A stretch of DNA of 64,000 nt, taken from assembly GCF_022682495.2 (NCBI RefSeq), contig NC_071391.1, positions 10,887,680 through 10,951,679 of the forward strand. Direction: 5' to 3'. The position numbers and the translations under genes are program-made. Within the stretch, counting starts at the first letter, position 1; every line of letters starts with the position of its first letter. This document shows, one piece after another, positions 32,761 to 45,477 of this stretch. The notes under the pieces were generated by a model, which worked only from the letters and a program-made list of their open reading frames with translations, was not told the DNA's origin and searched no databases. The DNA is from Desmodus rotundus. Its lineage: Eukaryota; Chordata; Mammalia; Chiroptera; Phyllostomidae.

Positions 32761-33407
32761 CTTGTTGTTTTAGGGGAAGAAGATTAAACTTTGTTAACTT
32801 TTTAAATGCATTTTTTTTCCAACATAGCATTCTGGCTGATGTTGGAAGTTGGCCCTCTCTCTCTGAGAGCATGGCCTTCCAGGAGCCTTTGCTTTCCTAT
32901 TTATTTATCCTCCAAGATTTTCCAAACCAGATCCTAGTTACTTGTTCAAGAGGATTTGTAAAACTAATTCATACTAACTGTAATTTGTAAGCACTGTATG
33001 CAGTGTTTTTATTTAAAGAAATGATCATCTCTTTTCTAACATAATTCCCATAACTCAGTGATGAATTCATCAGAAAAATATTTATGGATGTGTTGGCAGC
33101 CCTTCCTAATATTCTTCCTTAACTAGATAAAAAACTGAATTGTGATGTTATTTCTATTTTTCTTAGTCCTTGAACTTCTTAGTCCATAAGTTGATTTTTA
33201 GCAATATATCTTGTTAATTGATGGAGTGATAACCAATTAAAAAACATAGCAAATTTTCACAGTAGTTAACACATATAAGAATTGTATGAATTTGTGTAGA
33301 CTCTAAACAACTTTGTAATGATATGTCTTGAAATTCCAACTTGGTTATGTCTCATAGTCCTTCTACTCTTAGAACACAAGTAAATTGAGTAAACCTGGAG
33401 TGTATAT

Positions 33408-33625
33408 AATATTGGTAGCTATACTCTGTGTCAGAGACTGTGCTAGAACTTCTAGATGTACTTTCTAATGCAATCATCAAGATAACCCTATGAATTAAGT
33501 ACTAATAGAGTTATCACTTAACATAGGAGTAATATAAGATTTAGTGCAGTTTAGAAACTTTCCCAAGTCATCCAGCAGAGAAATGGTGGGCTCAGAATTC
33601 ATATTCAGGCTGCCCTTGTTCAGAG
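33408..33625 (+). mobile_element. MIR-type SINE fragment
   Basis: 'ctctgtgtcagagactgtgctag' through 'cccaagtcatccagcagagaaatggtggg' follows MIR/MIRb order. Confidence 0.6.
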
Positions 33626-35035
33626 TTCATTCTTTTAACCTACACTATAGTACCTTGCAAAATTATACCTAGAAAATGAGGTACTACTAAAGGCCAACAC
33701 TATTATTGCTATCTGCGAACACCAACTTAATAGACAATTTAACTATATGTTGGAAAAATGTAGTCAGTTATGCAAATTATAAAGATTAAAGAGTTTTTTA
33801 TTGAACATTCTGAATTTATGAAGAAATCAGCCTTTTCAAGTTGGTGTAAAATATATTTTAGATGGTTTCCTGTAATTTTCAGAGCAGAAAGACGAGTCAT
33901 TCATCCATGTAAGACATATGTTGCCTAATATGCTATGTCTATATAATGCCAGAATAACCCAAAATAACCTGACCTTGACTAAAGGGTAGGTTACCACACC
34001 TTATATCTTATTGACATCAAGTCACACCAACAGTTTTTTTCTTTTCTTTCTTTTTCTTGAATTAGGTGGATTTTTTGGAGCCTTAGGCAATGTTGTTCAT
34101 AAAAAAGAAACTATTATGCAGTAAATGAATTTGCTTGACTAGGTACTTTTACTAAAATCATAGATACCATGAGGATGAATTTATTTTTAATGTGAGTTCA
34201 AGGCTTAAGAAATGTAGAAATAGGTAGGATTTCTTTGAATTTTATCAGCATTGATTAGTGTTTATTATGTGCTGGGGAAAGGAGAACCATAGACATGGTG
34301 AGGTCTCTAGAAACCCAAAGTCAATGGCAGAGATAGACTAAGGTATGTAAAGCAATAGGGTACGTTCAGAGAATGGAAATGCTTCAGCAGAGAAGACTCT
34401 AGTTAACTCACTCTGTCAGAATGCATGAAATCTGGGGGAGTTGCAAAGACGATGTCATGCATGCCTCGTATTCGAAGGGCTGAAGAGGAGTTTTCCAGGC
34501 AGATGAATTAGGAGAAGGCATTTGCTAACAGTATCCTTTGTCTGTGAGGCAAAATGGAGGGTGTACAGTTAACTAGGCAATTGTTAGCGTGACTGAGGTG
34601 ACAGTATAGAATCTATAGATAATTACAAAGCACCCTGAGCTTTGGAAACCCCGTATTTAACTTGGTGATCTTACTTTATACTTTGGGTATGATATTTACT
34701 TATAAAAGTGTCTAAATATCTACATTGTTTAGACGCTGAATCAAAATATTTATGTTTCTTTATGTGAACAAAATTCTACATATACATGCATGCCTATAGA
34801 AGCAAGAGTATTACTCTTGGTGTGCTTTTATTGTTATAGGTATAGATATAAATACATACATGTGTGTTGTAGGTACTTAACATATATATTCAGTAATTAC
34901 TTGTAATTTTGGTGCCTTAACCAAAAAGTTGTTTGCTGCCGTAAAGACTTAACCTCTCTGTCATTTGTGGGGGTGAGGAGCGCCAATAATTCCCGTTCTG
35001 CACTTACCAAAAGTCCTTTTATGGGAGTCACATGG
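33626..35035. other. Unassigned intergenic DNA
   Basis: AT-rich, with no gene, OR fragment or young element recognised. Confidence 0.35.
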
Positions 35036-35039
35036 ATCA

Positions 35040-35190
35040 TAATGCTCACAGTTAACGTATATTGAGCCCTTATTACATGTGCCTAACTCTGTTTGAGTGC
35101 TTTACATGTGTTATCTCTTTTACCTTGGCCATCATCTCTGTGAAGATGCTGCCCTTGCCCCTACCCTACAGATGAGGAACGCTGGGCACA
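35040..35190 (+). mobile_element. MIR-type SINE fragment
   Basis: 'attgagcccttattacatgtgcc' and 'acagatgaggaacgctggg' are MIR-like. Confidence 0.6.
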
Positions 35191-35882
35191 GACCGGTGGT
35201 GTGCATTGTACAAGCACTCTGATGTGGGGAGAGGCGGAGCCCGGCATGCAATGGGCACCCTCCAATCGTAGATCCCGTGCATTTCACCACTGGTCGTGTG
35301 ATCCGATTGCATCATCTAAGAAACTCGCTGTGGGTGGGTGTCATTTGTTGTCATTATAATCACTCCTAAAAAATCACTAAAACATTTATTATTTGCAACA
35401 AAACTTTTTAAATACTGTTTGAAGGACATGGAAGGGAGCTCTGTAACCTCTCCTGTTCACTCCTTTCCCCCTACGTTGGTGACAGCAAGACTGTGATTTA
35501 ATTTCTCTCTTCTTTTCCAGGCCCAAACTTCTTCATCCCTGGATTTCATATTTTACATAATTTACTTTTCCAGTTAACTGAATTACTAGATTTGAAAAGG
35601 TGACATTTAAACCAAAATATAAGAAAGCCTTCTAAAATGCATTACATCTGAATCGATATTATTTGATAAAGGCTGTTTTGGATAAAGTAAATGTTTTCAT
35701 GACATGCAACTGCTTGGTTCTTAAATGTATTCTTGATAAGATTCCTCACTTCCTCAGGTATCAATTTGTTCTTCATCACAACTTTCCACTGGAACATGTT
35801 CTATGGGAGTATTGGAAATGTCCGTGTGTTTACTAGTGTATGCCAAGCACCCGCTACATATTACATTATCAAAAAGATATTA

Positions 35883-35954
35883 CTGAGAGGAAGAAAGGAA
35901 GGAAAAAGTAAAAAGAAAGAAAGAAAGCGAGAAAGAAAAGAATGAATGAATGAG
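35883..35954. repeat. Purine-rich GAAA/GGAA/GAAT microsatellite
   Basis: Imperfect tetranucleotide runs of GGAA, GAAA and GAAT type, all on the same strand, about 310 bp before the OR at 36268. Confidence 0.8.
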
Positions 35955-36267
35955 TGGAGGAATGATTGGCAGCTTCTTCTTGCTATTGTATGTGCCACCC
36001 TCTAGGACTTTTTTATTATCCCGTATCTTCCTAAATCACTGATTTTAATCTGCTCCGGACTGGAAGTCAGTTACCAAACATATTAACTCTGTACATAAAG
36101 TAGGAGTAAAAAAAGTATGGGGTGGGACTAAGGAACTCTCAGTGAGTAGACCTAGGAACTTTAACTTGTCTGGATTTAACTTATTAATTAAATTTTATTA
36201 ATATATGATATGTTAATATTATGAAATACAATTTAGATGGCTTCATAATAAGTAGGTGACCTGAAAA

Positions 36268-37203
36268 ATGAGTGCAATGAAAACAAACTTCACTGTGACT
36301 GAATTTGTGTTCCTGGGGCTCTCATCACAGCCAAAGGTGCAGCTCATTCTTTTTATTATCTTCTTGTTCTTCTATTTATTAACGATGGCTGGGAATATTA
36401 TCATTGTCACTATTATCCAGATAGAACCTCATCTCCAAACCCCCATGTACTTTTTTCTCACTAATTTATCCTTCCTGGATATCTGCTACACATCCACCAA
36501 TGTCCCACAAATGCTGTCCAACATGGTGGGAAAAAAGAAGACCATCTCTTTCTCCAGGTGTGCTGCTCAAATGTACTTCTCCTTGTCCTTTGGAATGATT
36601 GAGTGTGTTCTCCTTGGTGTTATGGCTTATGACAGATATGTAGCCATTTGTCATCCTCTTCATTATACTATCATTATGGATCAAAACACCTGTGTCCAAC
36701 TGGCAGCCATTTCTTGGTCCAGTAGCTTCCTGAGCTCCATGATTATCAATATCCTCACTTTGAGTTTGCCCTACTGTGGGCCCAATGTCTTGAATCACTT
36801 TTTTTGTGAGGTACCCTCTGTCCTGAGGTTGGCTTGCACTGACACCTCACTCACCGAGATGGTCGTTTTTATCTTCAGTATCATCATTGTCTTCATTCCT
36901 TTTCTCCTCATTGTGGTTTCCTACACCCAGATTCTTCTATCAGTTCTCAGGATGCGGTCAGCCTCCGGGAGGCACAAGGCACTGTCCACCTGTGCCTCCC
37001 ATCTGACAGTGGTGGCCTTATTTTATGGAACTGCCATCTTCATGTACATGAGACCCCAGTCAAAGTCCTCCCGGGCCGGGGGTAAGATCATTGCAGTGTT
37101 CTACACCGTGATCACACCCATGCTCAATCCCTTGATCTACAGCCTCAGGAACCAGGATGTGAAAGGAGCTCTAAGGAGAGCCATCACAAAACAAAAGGCG
37201 TGA
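36268..37203 (+). CDS. Olfactory receptor, OR2/OR13-type
   Basis: Intact 311-residue odorant receptor. A second Met at residue 4 could also serve as start; both precede the NFT sequon (7-9). GN at 42-43, [82 protein letters not shown] in ECL2, SYTQILLSVL in TM5, KALSTCASHLTVVALFYGTA and [15 protein letters not shown]. The ICYTSTNVPQML, IECVLL, CHPLHY, TVVALFYG and AIFMYMRPQSK features are those of families 2 and 13, not of families 5, 8 or 9 that make up the rest of the window. I cannot fix the subfamily by eye. No obvious splice acceptor is seen directly upstream. Confidence 0.92.
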   Translation: MSAMKTNFTVTEFVFLGLSSQPKVQLILFIIFLFFYLLTMAGNIIIVTIIQIEPHLQTPMYFFLTNLSFLDICYTSTNVPQMLSNMVGKKKTISFSRCAAQMYFSLSFGMIECVLLGVMAYDRYVAICHPLHYTIIMDQNTCVQLAAISWSSSFLSSMIINILTLSLPYCGPNVLNHFFCEVPSVLRLACTDTSLTEMVVFIFSIIIVFIPFLLIVVSYTQILLSVLRMRSASGRHKALSTCASHLTVVALFYGTAIFMYMRPQSKSSRAGGKIIAVFYTVITPMLNPLIYSLRNQDVKGALRRAITKQKA

Positions 37204-37985
37204 GAGCTTGGAGTGAGCCGCCAGGGTTAACTGTTTACCTAAGATAATTGGCTTCTGAATAGGAAGTAAAGGAGTAAAACGTAGCTGGGGTACTTAACAT
37301 CTTTCCTGCCATATGTAAAAGACACATAAATCCAGCTGCAAACTCAAGAGGAATCATAGGACAAACCCAAGGACAAACCACAGTTTAATGTGTCAGAGCA
37401 ACTCCCTCCATTGTGTGACGACTATTTCCTCACTCCCTGAAAAAAATCTTGATTCCTTAAAACCATAGGCTATCTGATATTAATTGCTAAAAATTACATC
37501 AGTAAGGTGAGAGATCTGCCTGGAACATCAAAAGCACATTGATATAGAGAAGCATTCTTAATTTCCAACTCGTACAGAACTTCCAGGAAAGGGATTTGGA
37601 GGCAACATTTCACATTTGTCCTAACTGCATAACTTTCCAGGAACCAGCACCCTGAATCTACTCTGTGTTTTAGACCTTTATTAAAATATTGCTTCGTTTA
37701 AATTTCAACTGAACTCTACCCTTCCTGCAGATCCTGGTGTATGGTATTCCTGTCTGCAATGGGTAAATAAACTTGACTTTATTTAACTACAGTTTTGTTC
37801 TTGGTGGTCTTAGGTTCATTGTGTGGATGGAGGACAATAGTGATCAGATGCAGAATTTTGAACAAATGTTAATGGGCTAATTCATTCATTCATTACATAA
37901 CATCAAATGACTACCTGACAAAATGTTAAATACAATAAAATACTTTTTTCAAATATTCATAAATATTTACAATATACATATACTT
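37204..37985. other. Unassigned intergenic DNA
   Basis: No gene seen. A 'ttcattcattcattacataacatcaaatg' patch near 37881-37908 may be an L2 end. Confidence 0.35.
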
Positions 37986-37989
37986 ACAC

Positions 37990-38345
37990 TGACAAATGGT
38001 GATACATACAATAAAGGAAATAATCCTCAGGGGGCAGTGACAGACAGTAATAGGTGGAGTGACCTCTGAGGAGGCTGCCTACAAAGACCAGAAAGAGAGG
38101 TACAGTGAGACTAAGAAGAGCTTTCTAGCCAGAGGATGGTTGTAATCAGACTATGGAGATATGGCGAGTTTACTCTAGTTGAAGGATAAAGAAAACTAGT
38201 GAGGAGCTGAGCAGCAGGTATGGCTGGGGAGGCAGGCAGACCCTGAAGGGCTGAGTTAACTGTGGTGATGACTAGGGATTTATTCTCAGTAAAATGTGAG
38301 TACTATGAAGAATGGTGATATGACACAACTTATGTTTTTAAAATG
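37990..38345 (+). repeat. Possible old interspersed repeat related to the one at 60590-63060
   Basis: Wording such as 'ctgaagggctgagttaactg' and 'agaatggtgatatgacacaactt' resembles a widespread mammalian dispersed repeat that also appears near the right edge. Family not assigned. Confidence 0.3.
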
Positions 38346-39684
38346 TTTTTCTTTATGCAGACAGACAGTGTTACTTTTACAAAGAATTATTATTTGAATT
38401 AAGAGAATAGCAAAATAGAATTTAGCATTAATATGCTCAATAAGCATAAATATGGACTGTGATTAACATGCTGTTAAATTAGAGATAAACTTTTAAAAAT
38501 TGTTTCCCACTTATTTCACAATGTAGAGTAAAACAAAATAATGTAATTCACCATGCAGAGACAACCAACAGCTAAGACGCAAGCATTTGTTTTATCTAAA
38601 TATAAAATCATCTAGATCAGTAAATTAAGCATCTCTGATGGAATAGGTCAAGTACATGCCAGTTATTTAAAACTAATTTAAAAAGTTAAAATAAAAATCA
38701 TTAATAAAATAACTGAATTTATTACACAGAGTATTTTTAGTGTTTGTCTTGATAGACAAATGATAATATATTTTATATTTTTAAATACATGTACAAGAAT
38801 TAGAAACATATACTTCTAACAAGCTTTCTCCAAACAATTGATTTAAAGTGAATGGTAGCATTTAAAATTCTTCCAAACACCATCAAATAAGAAATGCAAA
38901 TACTTGGCTGTTTATAAATTAGAAACAAACAAAAAAAATTGCAAGACTTTTCTCATTTAGGTCACATATAACAAAAATATGTAAAACAAGGGGAACAGAT
39001 ACCTGTTTTTCTAACAATTCATTATCTAGACCAATTGTTTGAACTAATCAATTCATTTTTAGGCCAGTAACTTGGAGTTGGGTGATTAAGAAAAATAATG
39101 CTATTCAACAGCCCGTGCCCTATCCTGGTTCTCGTGCTCTTCAAGCAAGTTTCCTCCTTTTCTATGTTTGCTTCTGTTGATATAAAGGGCAAATATCACA
39201 CTTAAAGACATTCAACTGATAATTCTGTACACTGTATGTTACAATCATCAGGAGAACAAACAACAATTAAGGTTAACACAAATAATGCTGAACTCGACAC
39301 TTATTGGTCCTTCACAACATCAAAAGTCCAATTGAATTATTTCCTTGCTACATTTGTTTGGGGTCACGGTAACATGAAGATAACATAGCTAAGGAGGACA
39401 CCAACAGTATACTTCTTTGACCATTTTAAAATAAAATTAAAGGCTAGAATAAACAAAATAATTAGAGAATGGACTATTGTTATGAACTGCATTTTCTCTG
39501 TGCTTGATTGATCAGCATTACTGTGTATTGTAAGGGACTAGATTTAAAATGAGGATAATAAAATTATAATTCTAAGGTTTTAATTAAACCGTGTTACTAT
39601 GAGGAAGTCATTTCTTTTTCGTGGACCTCATTTCCTTCATTTGTAAAATGAAACAGTTGTTGGGTTAGATAATCTTTAAGTATG
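38346..39684. other. Unassigned AT-rich DNA
   Basis: Very AT-rich, no gene or element recognised. Confidence 0.35.
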
Positions 39685-39760
39685 TATTATGTATGTATGT
39701 ATGCATGTATGTATCCATCGATCGATCTAACATTTATCTATCTATTTCTTTCTATCGTAG
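39680..39760. repeat. (TATG)n / (ATCT)n microsatellite
   Basis: GTATGTATGTATG-type run followed by CATCGATCGATC and ATCTATCT-type repeats. Confidence 0.8.
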
Positions 39761-40484
39761 CCTCTCTTTAGCAATATCTAGCTCTCTATGTTCTCTCTGG
39801 AATAGAGTTATTATAGATTTATTGTTAAATTGATATATCAAAAACATGTCCAAGTTTCTTCTGAAACAGCTTTATATTTTCACTGTTTTGGTTTTGGTTG
39901 GTTAATTTTAAGAAAAGATAATGCAATTTTGAAAGGTTTTAATGTCTCCACTGTGGGTGTAAAGACCACTACTATCATAAATCATGTTACCAGCTCTCCG
40001 GATGGCTATTGTTATTTTTAAATTAAAAAAAAATAGTTTAGTACCCAAGTCAGTAAGTATGAGGGTTGTAAAGTACTGAAAGGGAAGACAGTCACGGTGA
40101 AATGAATTATTCCTCATCAAAATCATTCTATCAGCATAATCTAAAAGCTAAACTGCTTCTTTGACACCATCTCCTATTTTGTGTGTTTTCCTCACTTATT
40201 CATGTGATACTTGCTTCTCTAGCCTATTTGACCTTGTAAAGATTCAGCTCACCAAAGTCAAAGGCAAATGTGAGTCTTTTGACAAATGTTTCACAATGTG
40301 ATCTTGTCTAACTCCTGACTGATGAATATACTTAAATAACCAGACTGAATATAGTCAGGAATCCAGCCCTTGATAGCGGTTCCCCAACCTCTTCCCAAAT
40401 TATGATCACTCTATAACTTTCTACAATGCTGGACATTTCTCTATTCTATAGAACACTGGGTTAGGAATCAGGAGAAATTTGTTC

Positions 40485-40600
40485 TAATCCTAGCTCTACT
40501 ACCTATAAGCTAGGAACACTTTGACATGCCATTTAAACTTCTATTGCTCCAGTTTCATCATCTTCAGAAATGGGATTAATAGTGCTTGTGCTCTGAATCT
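40485..40600 (+). mobile_element. MIR SINE fragment
   Basis: 'tctaatcctagctctactacctataagct' and 'cagtttcatcatcttcagaaatggg' are clear MIR phrases. Confidence 0.75.
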
Positions 40601-41895
40601 CAGGATCTCATACTTTTGTTTCAGTAGGTTTCCTGAGACCCAAAATTGGGGCTAGATTTTGATAGTCCTTCTCTAGTCCATCAAGGTGTGGCATTAATCT
40701 GTGCAATGTACATTTCTTACTCATTTATTATATCCAAGAACTTGAAGATTAAAAATATTAGCCTACCTTAGTCTCACAGTCTACCAAGGAGGCCTTCATT
40801 TTCAGTGATGTTTGAACGTTATTACAGAATTAGGGGCACAGCACTTCTTTAGCACAGAAGAAAGATGCCATTAAGCCCCAAAGTTCTTAAATACGCTACG
40901 TAGGTTTTTCATATATATTAATATTTGAAGTAGGGCACTTATGAGAATGAAAGGTAGCATTACTGACACTCCAGAACAAGAGGCAAAAACAAACTGCCTT
41001 GAGCTAGAAGCGCTGTCTGTGATAACTTTATCTTGCATCCTCCTCACTACAACCTCCTGTGGTACCACTTTACAGACACAAAAACCCTGGAAGGTAAGTC
41101 CAGGAGTGATTTAGATAAGAAATTCTGATTGATATGCAACATAATATGAAAGTGTATACTATCTGGGTGGGTTAGTAGAATTTGCAGCATAGGAACTTTA
41201 ATGGTATAAGCAAGAGCACACAAAGGGAGAAATTACATGGCGTAGTTGAGTTCGATGTGATTTGAACTTCTGTGAGATGGGATACGGAAGGAAATGGCTG
41301 GAATGAAGCTAAAAGAGGTGAAATTTCAGATGTCACTTGTGGATGTCACTCACAGGATTGATTTCATTATGGTCTCCCAGTTCAGTCTCCTAGAACCTGA
41401 TCTGGCAAAGTGGATTGTTCTCCTCGCTAACATTTGCTCTGATAGAGTTAAATACACAGGTGCCATTATGAGCTCACTATTGCAATGGGGAATTGGGGCT
41501 ATCAAAGGAGAAGGGAGTGAAAAGGGTAGAGACTTGGGAAGGACACAGAGGTGGAAAAATGCAAGGGCCATCGAACAAATAGTTTTCCAGGAGAATCTGT
41601 TGAGCCAAGAGAGCAGGGAGAAATAATGCCACAGAGGTAGTTTAAAGAGGAGGGCCTGGAATGCCAAGGAAAGGACTTTGGCAATTTTATAGTTCCTGAC
41701 TTATGGAAGAGGGATAACTATGGAATAGATAAGGAACCTGAGATACTAATTATTCCAGGTATCTTCTTAAAGGCAGAGATTAAAGGCAGGAACTTCAGCT
41801 TAAATTCCTCCCCTGGGAGAAGACCGGTTATAAGCTAAATGTAAGAGCTTTTCCAAGACCCATGAAGAAAAGCACAGTATCTTAAACCTGCCTGA
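40601..41895. other. Unassigned intergenic DNA
   Basis: No gene recognised. Overlapping short frames near 41294-41684 on both strands lack known domains and are probably chance. Confidence 0.35.
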
Positions 41896-41903
41896 AGTAG
41901 CCA

Positions 41904-42074
41904 CAGGGGTATCCAAACTTTTGGTGTCTCTGGGCCACAGTGGAACAAGAAGAGTTGTCTTGGGCCACACATTGAATACATTGTGACACATAATCACAAA
42001 AAATATCATAGTGTTTTAAGTAAATTTATAGTTTTGTGTTGGACTGTCCATCCTGGGCAAGTTGGACACCCCTG
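41904..42074. mobile_element. Short hAT-type transposon (MITE)
   Basis: A 171-bp element with inverted ends: CAGGGGTATCCAAACTT on the left, and GTTGGACACCCCTG on the right. Internal 'gggccacacattgaatacattgtgacacataatcac' is typical of a short bat hAT family as I remember it. The 8-bp flanks (AGTAGCCA and TGTATACC) no longer match. Confidence 0.7.
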
Positions 42075-42389
42075 TGTATACCCTGAGTGTATAGTCAGAT
42101 GTACCAGACTGAGGGCTACGGTGCTATACTGGTTTCCCCAAAGGTTGACCTGCCGTTGGATATGTGGCAGGGCTTCAGGGAGCAAAGAGGAATCTACTCC
42201 ATAATCCACAAGTAATAAACTCACTACTTCCCAACCAGTAAACTCCCATGTCCTTAAATTGGTGCCAGGTCTTGAACTACCACCACCGAACTTTCCCACA
42301 GAGCAGCGAGCCAAAATGGCCCATGGGCCTGTCCCACAGTTCCTGCCTCTTGCCTTTGTTGACTATGTGTCCTTTTTCTGGCATCATTT

Positions 42390-42560
42390 GTTTCCCTCTT
42401 TAATTTCTAAGCCACGTTTCAGAAACAACTCAGATGTTCCTTCCTCCATAAAGATACCTGATCTCCCAAGAAGAAAGACTGTCTTTCTAGTGCAAGCTTC
42501 CAAAGCACCTTGTTTACAATTCTCTTTGGTATTTAATATTTTTTTCTGTGATACAGTGTA
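42390..42560 (+). mobile_element. Possible L2 fragment
   Basis: 'cagatgttccttcctccataaagatacctgatctccc' resembles the L2 3' region (cctccaggaagccttcc type). Diverged. Confidence 0.35.
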
Positions 42561-42894
42561 TGTGCATTTATCTTATTTTTCTATGGGTATAAATAACATG
42601 AAGTCAAGAAATATGTATATGTATATATTGCTTACCACATCATAAACACAGATTGTTAAAAAAATGAATCTAAGCTTTATCCTACTCTATCTCCCTTTTT
42701 AACCACTTATGCATCAATTTTGCCTTTCACATTATCACTTCACTGATTTAAAAAAACATCACTTTACATGATTTTTGCAGTCTATAATACAAAACACAAT
42801 TGACACATTTACCCTTCTTATGATTTTCTTCATGGGCAAAAATTTTAATGTGTGAAAGAGAACGCAGGCCTTTTCAAATATAAGGCATTTGTTG

Positions 42895-43375
42895 ATCTCT
42901 TATTTGAGTAATCTAATAGGATAGACAAGAGCTAAGTAATAGTCCCCCCTTTATTGATAAAGAAGCTGAAGTACAGAAATATTAAGGTATTAATCTGAAA
43001 TAATTATTGGTAGGACTGGGCTAAGATTAAGGTGACCAAAGTTCTATCCATTTTTCTCTTGCTATTATAAGTCGATATATATGCTTCTACCACCAACTAC
43101 ACGGAAAAACAATTAATTTCCTCACTTTATTGTGTCACATTGATAGCATAAGTATAGATAGTTAAACTATAAATGAAGGAGAGTAGAAGCAACTGTTTAT
43201 TATGTATCATTATTTGATAAATTATTTACAGACATTACCACATATCCTTTGAAAAATGCCAAAAAGTAAGTATGATTATTCTCATTTAGTAGATGAAGAA
43301 ATCTTACAGAGATCAAATGACTTGCTCAGGATCACAGCCCAGATGAGAGCTCCTTTCTAAATAGTCCAAAGCCCA
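42895..43375 (+). mobile_element. MIR-like fragments
   Basis: Two MIR-like segments, 42895-43020 and 43190-43375, the second ending 'gacttgctcaggatcacagccc'. Confidence 0.5.
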
Positions 43376-43692
43376 AATATTTATTATCGGTCAGAATGGA
43401 AAGTATGGCCTTTGGATCAATTTTTGATATAACCACTTTGACAAGTTTGTTGAGTTATCTGAACATTATTTTTTATCATCTTTAAGATAAGGAGAATATT
43501 TATCTCTACTAATTGTTGTAAGAACTTAGTAAGATTTCAAGTGCCCTGTTCATTGACTAGATACAACAATCAATTAAGAAATAAAGGTAGCCTTCAACGG
43601 AGGCCCTGATTAGAGACATAAAAGTGAATTTCAAAGATCTTCCTGATTCTAAAGCAACTCCTCTTTGAAGTACTCCATGTACTTGCTATTTG

Positions 43693-44177
43693 CAGTTTTT
43701 AAGAAACAAAATTCGATTGAGTATGTTTGAAGATATAATTGGCTTTATTAAGTGATTCATGAATCAGGCAACATCCCATCCAGCAAGTGGTAGAATAAAC
43801 ACGGGGTTTGTACCAAGTGGAATGCTTTTATAGAAGACGGGTGGGGTGAAGAAACTACTAACAAAAGGAGAAAAAGGATTATTCTTAGACCAGGTTATCT
43901 TTCTTTGGGGGTCAAGGGAACTGCAAAGGTTTTTATTGTGCAGATGCCTCTTCTTTTTCTGGGAGATGGGGAGGGCCAAAGTGATTGATTACCAATTATT
44001 AGTGACTACCAATTATTACCTCATTGGTAGTGACCAGAAAATTCCAGACTGGTTTCTCAAGATTATATTTCTGGGAGAGGTTAAAATAGCAACCAGGTCA
44101 GGCATTAAGTCTAGGTTTGGCATCATGGGTTTTACCACGAGAGATACCATTTTGGTACTATGGTTTTCTCTTTAACA
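43693..44177 (-). mobile_element. Candidate antisense retroviral LTR
   Basis: 'ggctttattaagtgattcatgaatcaggcaacatccc' looks like the reverse complement of an LTR polyadenylation region (AATAAAGCC). The block starts TG and ends CA-like. Family (ERVL-type suspected) and boundaries are not certain. Confidence 0.35.
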
Positions 44178-44179
44178 CA

Positions 44180-45475
44180 AGTAAGGGAACAGAAATAACC
44201 TTTTGTTCTTATTTTCACATAGTATATTAGATATGCATATTGATTTATGTAAAAGAATCTGAAGGCTACATATCTGGACTGCCAACTCTGCATCTGTTTA
44301 TTAGCTACTGTATTTTCCCCATAAGGTAACATCAGGAATGTGTTTTTGGAAATTCATGATATGATCAGGTAATTGTGAACCAGGTGTTGCCACTCCTATA
44401 TAATGACTCCTTGTAAAAAAAACTTGGTAAGTCTTGGGTCTTTTATCCCTAAAACTCTCTGATGTCTTTCATAATGAATGGGGCTGCTCTACACTTTAGG
44501 CCAAGCATCATGTTTCCCTAATCTTTGACTATATTGCACTGGAGTGGGGTTGGGTGGAAAGATTATTGATTGTGAGTAAAGAGAAAAAAAACTGATGGTG
44601 TTATGGAGTTTCAGCATAGCTGAGAAAAACTTAGATTTCCTCAAATATCAGTCTTTTGCCTTTACCTGCTATTGATACCTGACATTATTGTTTCTTAATT
44701 AAAAATTTGTAGCTTGGAGAACATGCAAAAATGAGCTATATTGTTTTCTATTGCCAGGCATTGATACATTAGGGTTAGTGAAACTGTTCCCCAATAAGGG
44801 CCTGGGGATGATGGTGGAAAGCATTGCAGACCCTTGGCACCTAATTTACATCAGAAGAGAAAGGGAAAAAGTCACAGGGAAAATTTTAGAAGGAAGCAGG
44901 AAAACAAACCCTGTAGGCATTAAGATCTTGTCAGTGTTAGCCTTGGTGGTTGATTCACACTATCCTTCACATTCACGGGTCCCAGAGTCCTATGGTTTCC
45001 CTGAGGCCTGAAAGGATGTCAATATGTGAAGGTGACAAAACTTCCATGACTACCCCTTTAAAATATTAGGCAGAGGAGATCAAAGGGAGCCTGCAATTAT
45101 TTGGTAAAACCAACTACTTGCCAGAAGGGAAGATGGAGGACAGGAAAGAAAAGGGTCTTGGTTATTGGTGGCAGCAGTTTCTGAGAGATTGTAGCTGGAA
45201 TCACACCAGTCACCTTGCTGGCAAATGTGTCCCTTACATTCGTACCCTCCAGAGGCTGGCATACACCTAACACTTCCAATTTTTGGTGAATGTGAGTGGA
45301 TGGATCCTGGCCTGAGTTAAGTCATTCCTCACACCAGCCCCATTCCAGATGTATTTGACTAAATTTTCCCTGACTTCCTTTCAGAGTAGAGAAATATTCC
45401 ACATTTAGACTTGTCATGCCTCATGACCCTGAAAAAATATGCCTAAAAGTGATTGGATAGAAATGCTAATTTGAA
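44180..45475. other. Unassigned intergenic DNA
   Basis: No OR or clear repeat; may include decayed retroviral sequence next to the candidate LTR, but I cannot show it. Confidence 0.3.
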
Positions 45476-45477
45476 AG

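Noticed and set aside
36466..36798. A 110-codon minus-strand frame inside the OR2/13-type gene
   Set aside because: Antisense shadow of the OR coding sequence.
42259..42645. A 128-codon plus-strand frame
   Set aside because: No recognisable domain; part of it looks like L2-type repeat, so it is probably not a gene.
44740..45300. Possible retroviral internal region next to the candidate LTR at 43693-44177
   Set aside because: No conserved retroviral motif could be read with confidence; left as unassigned.
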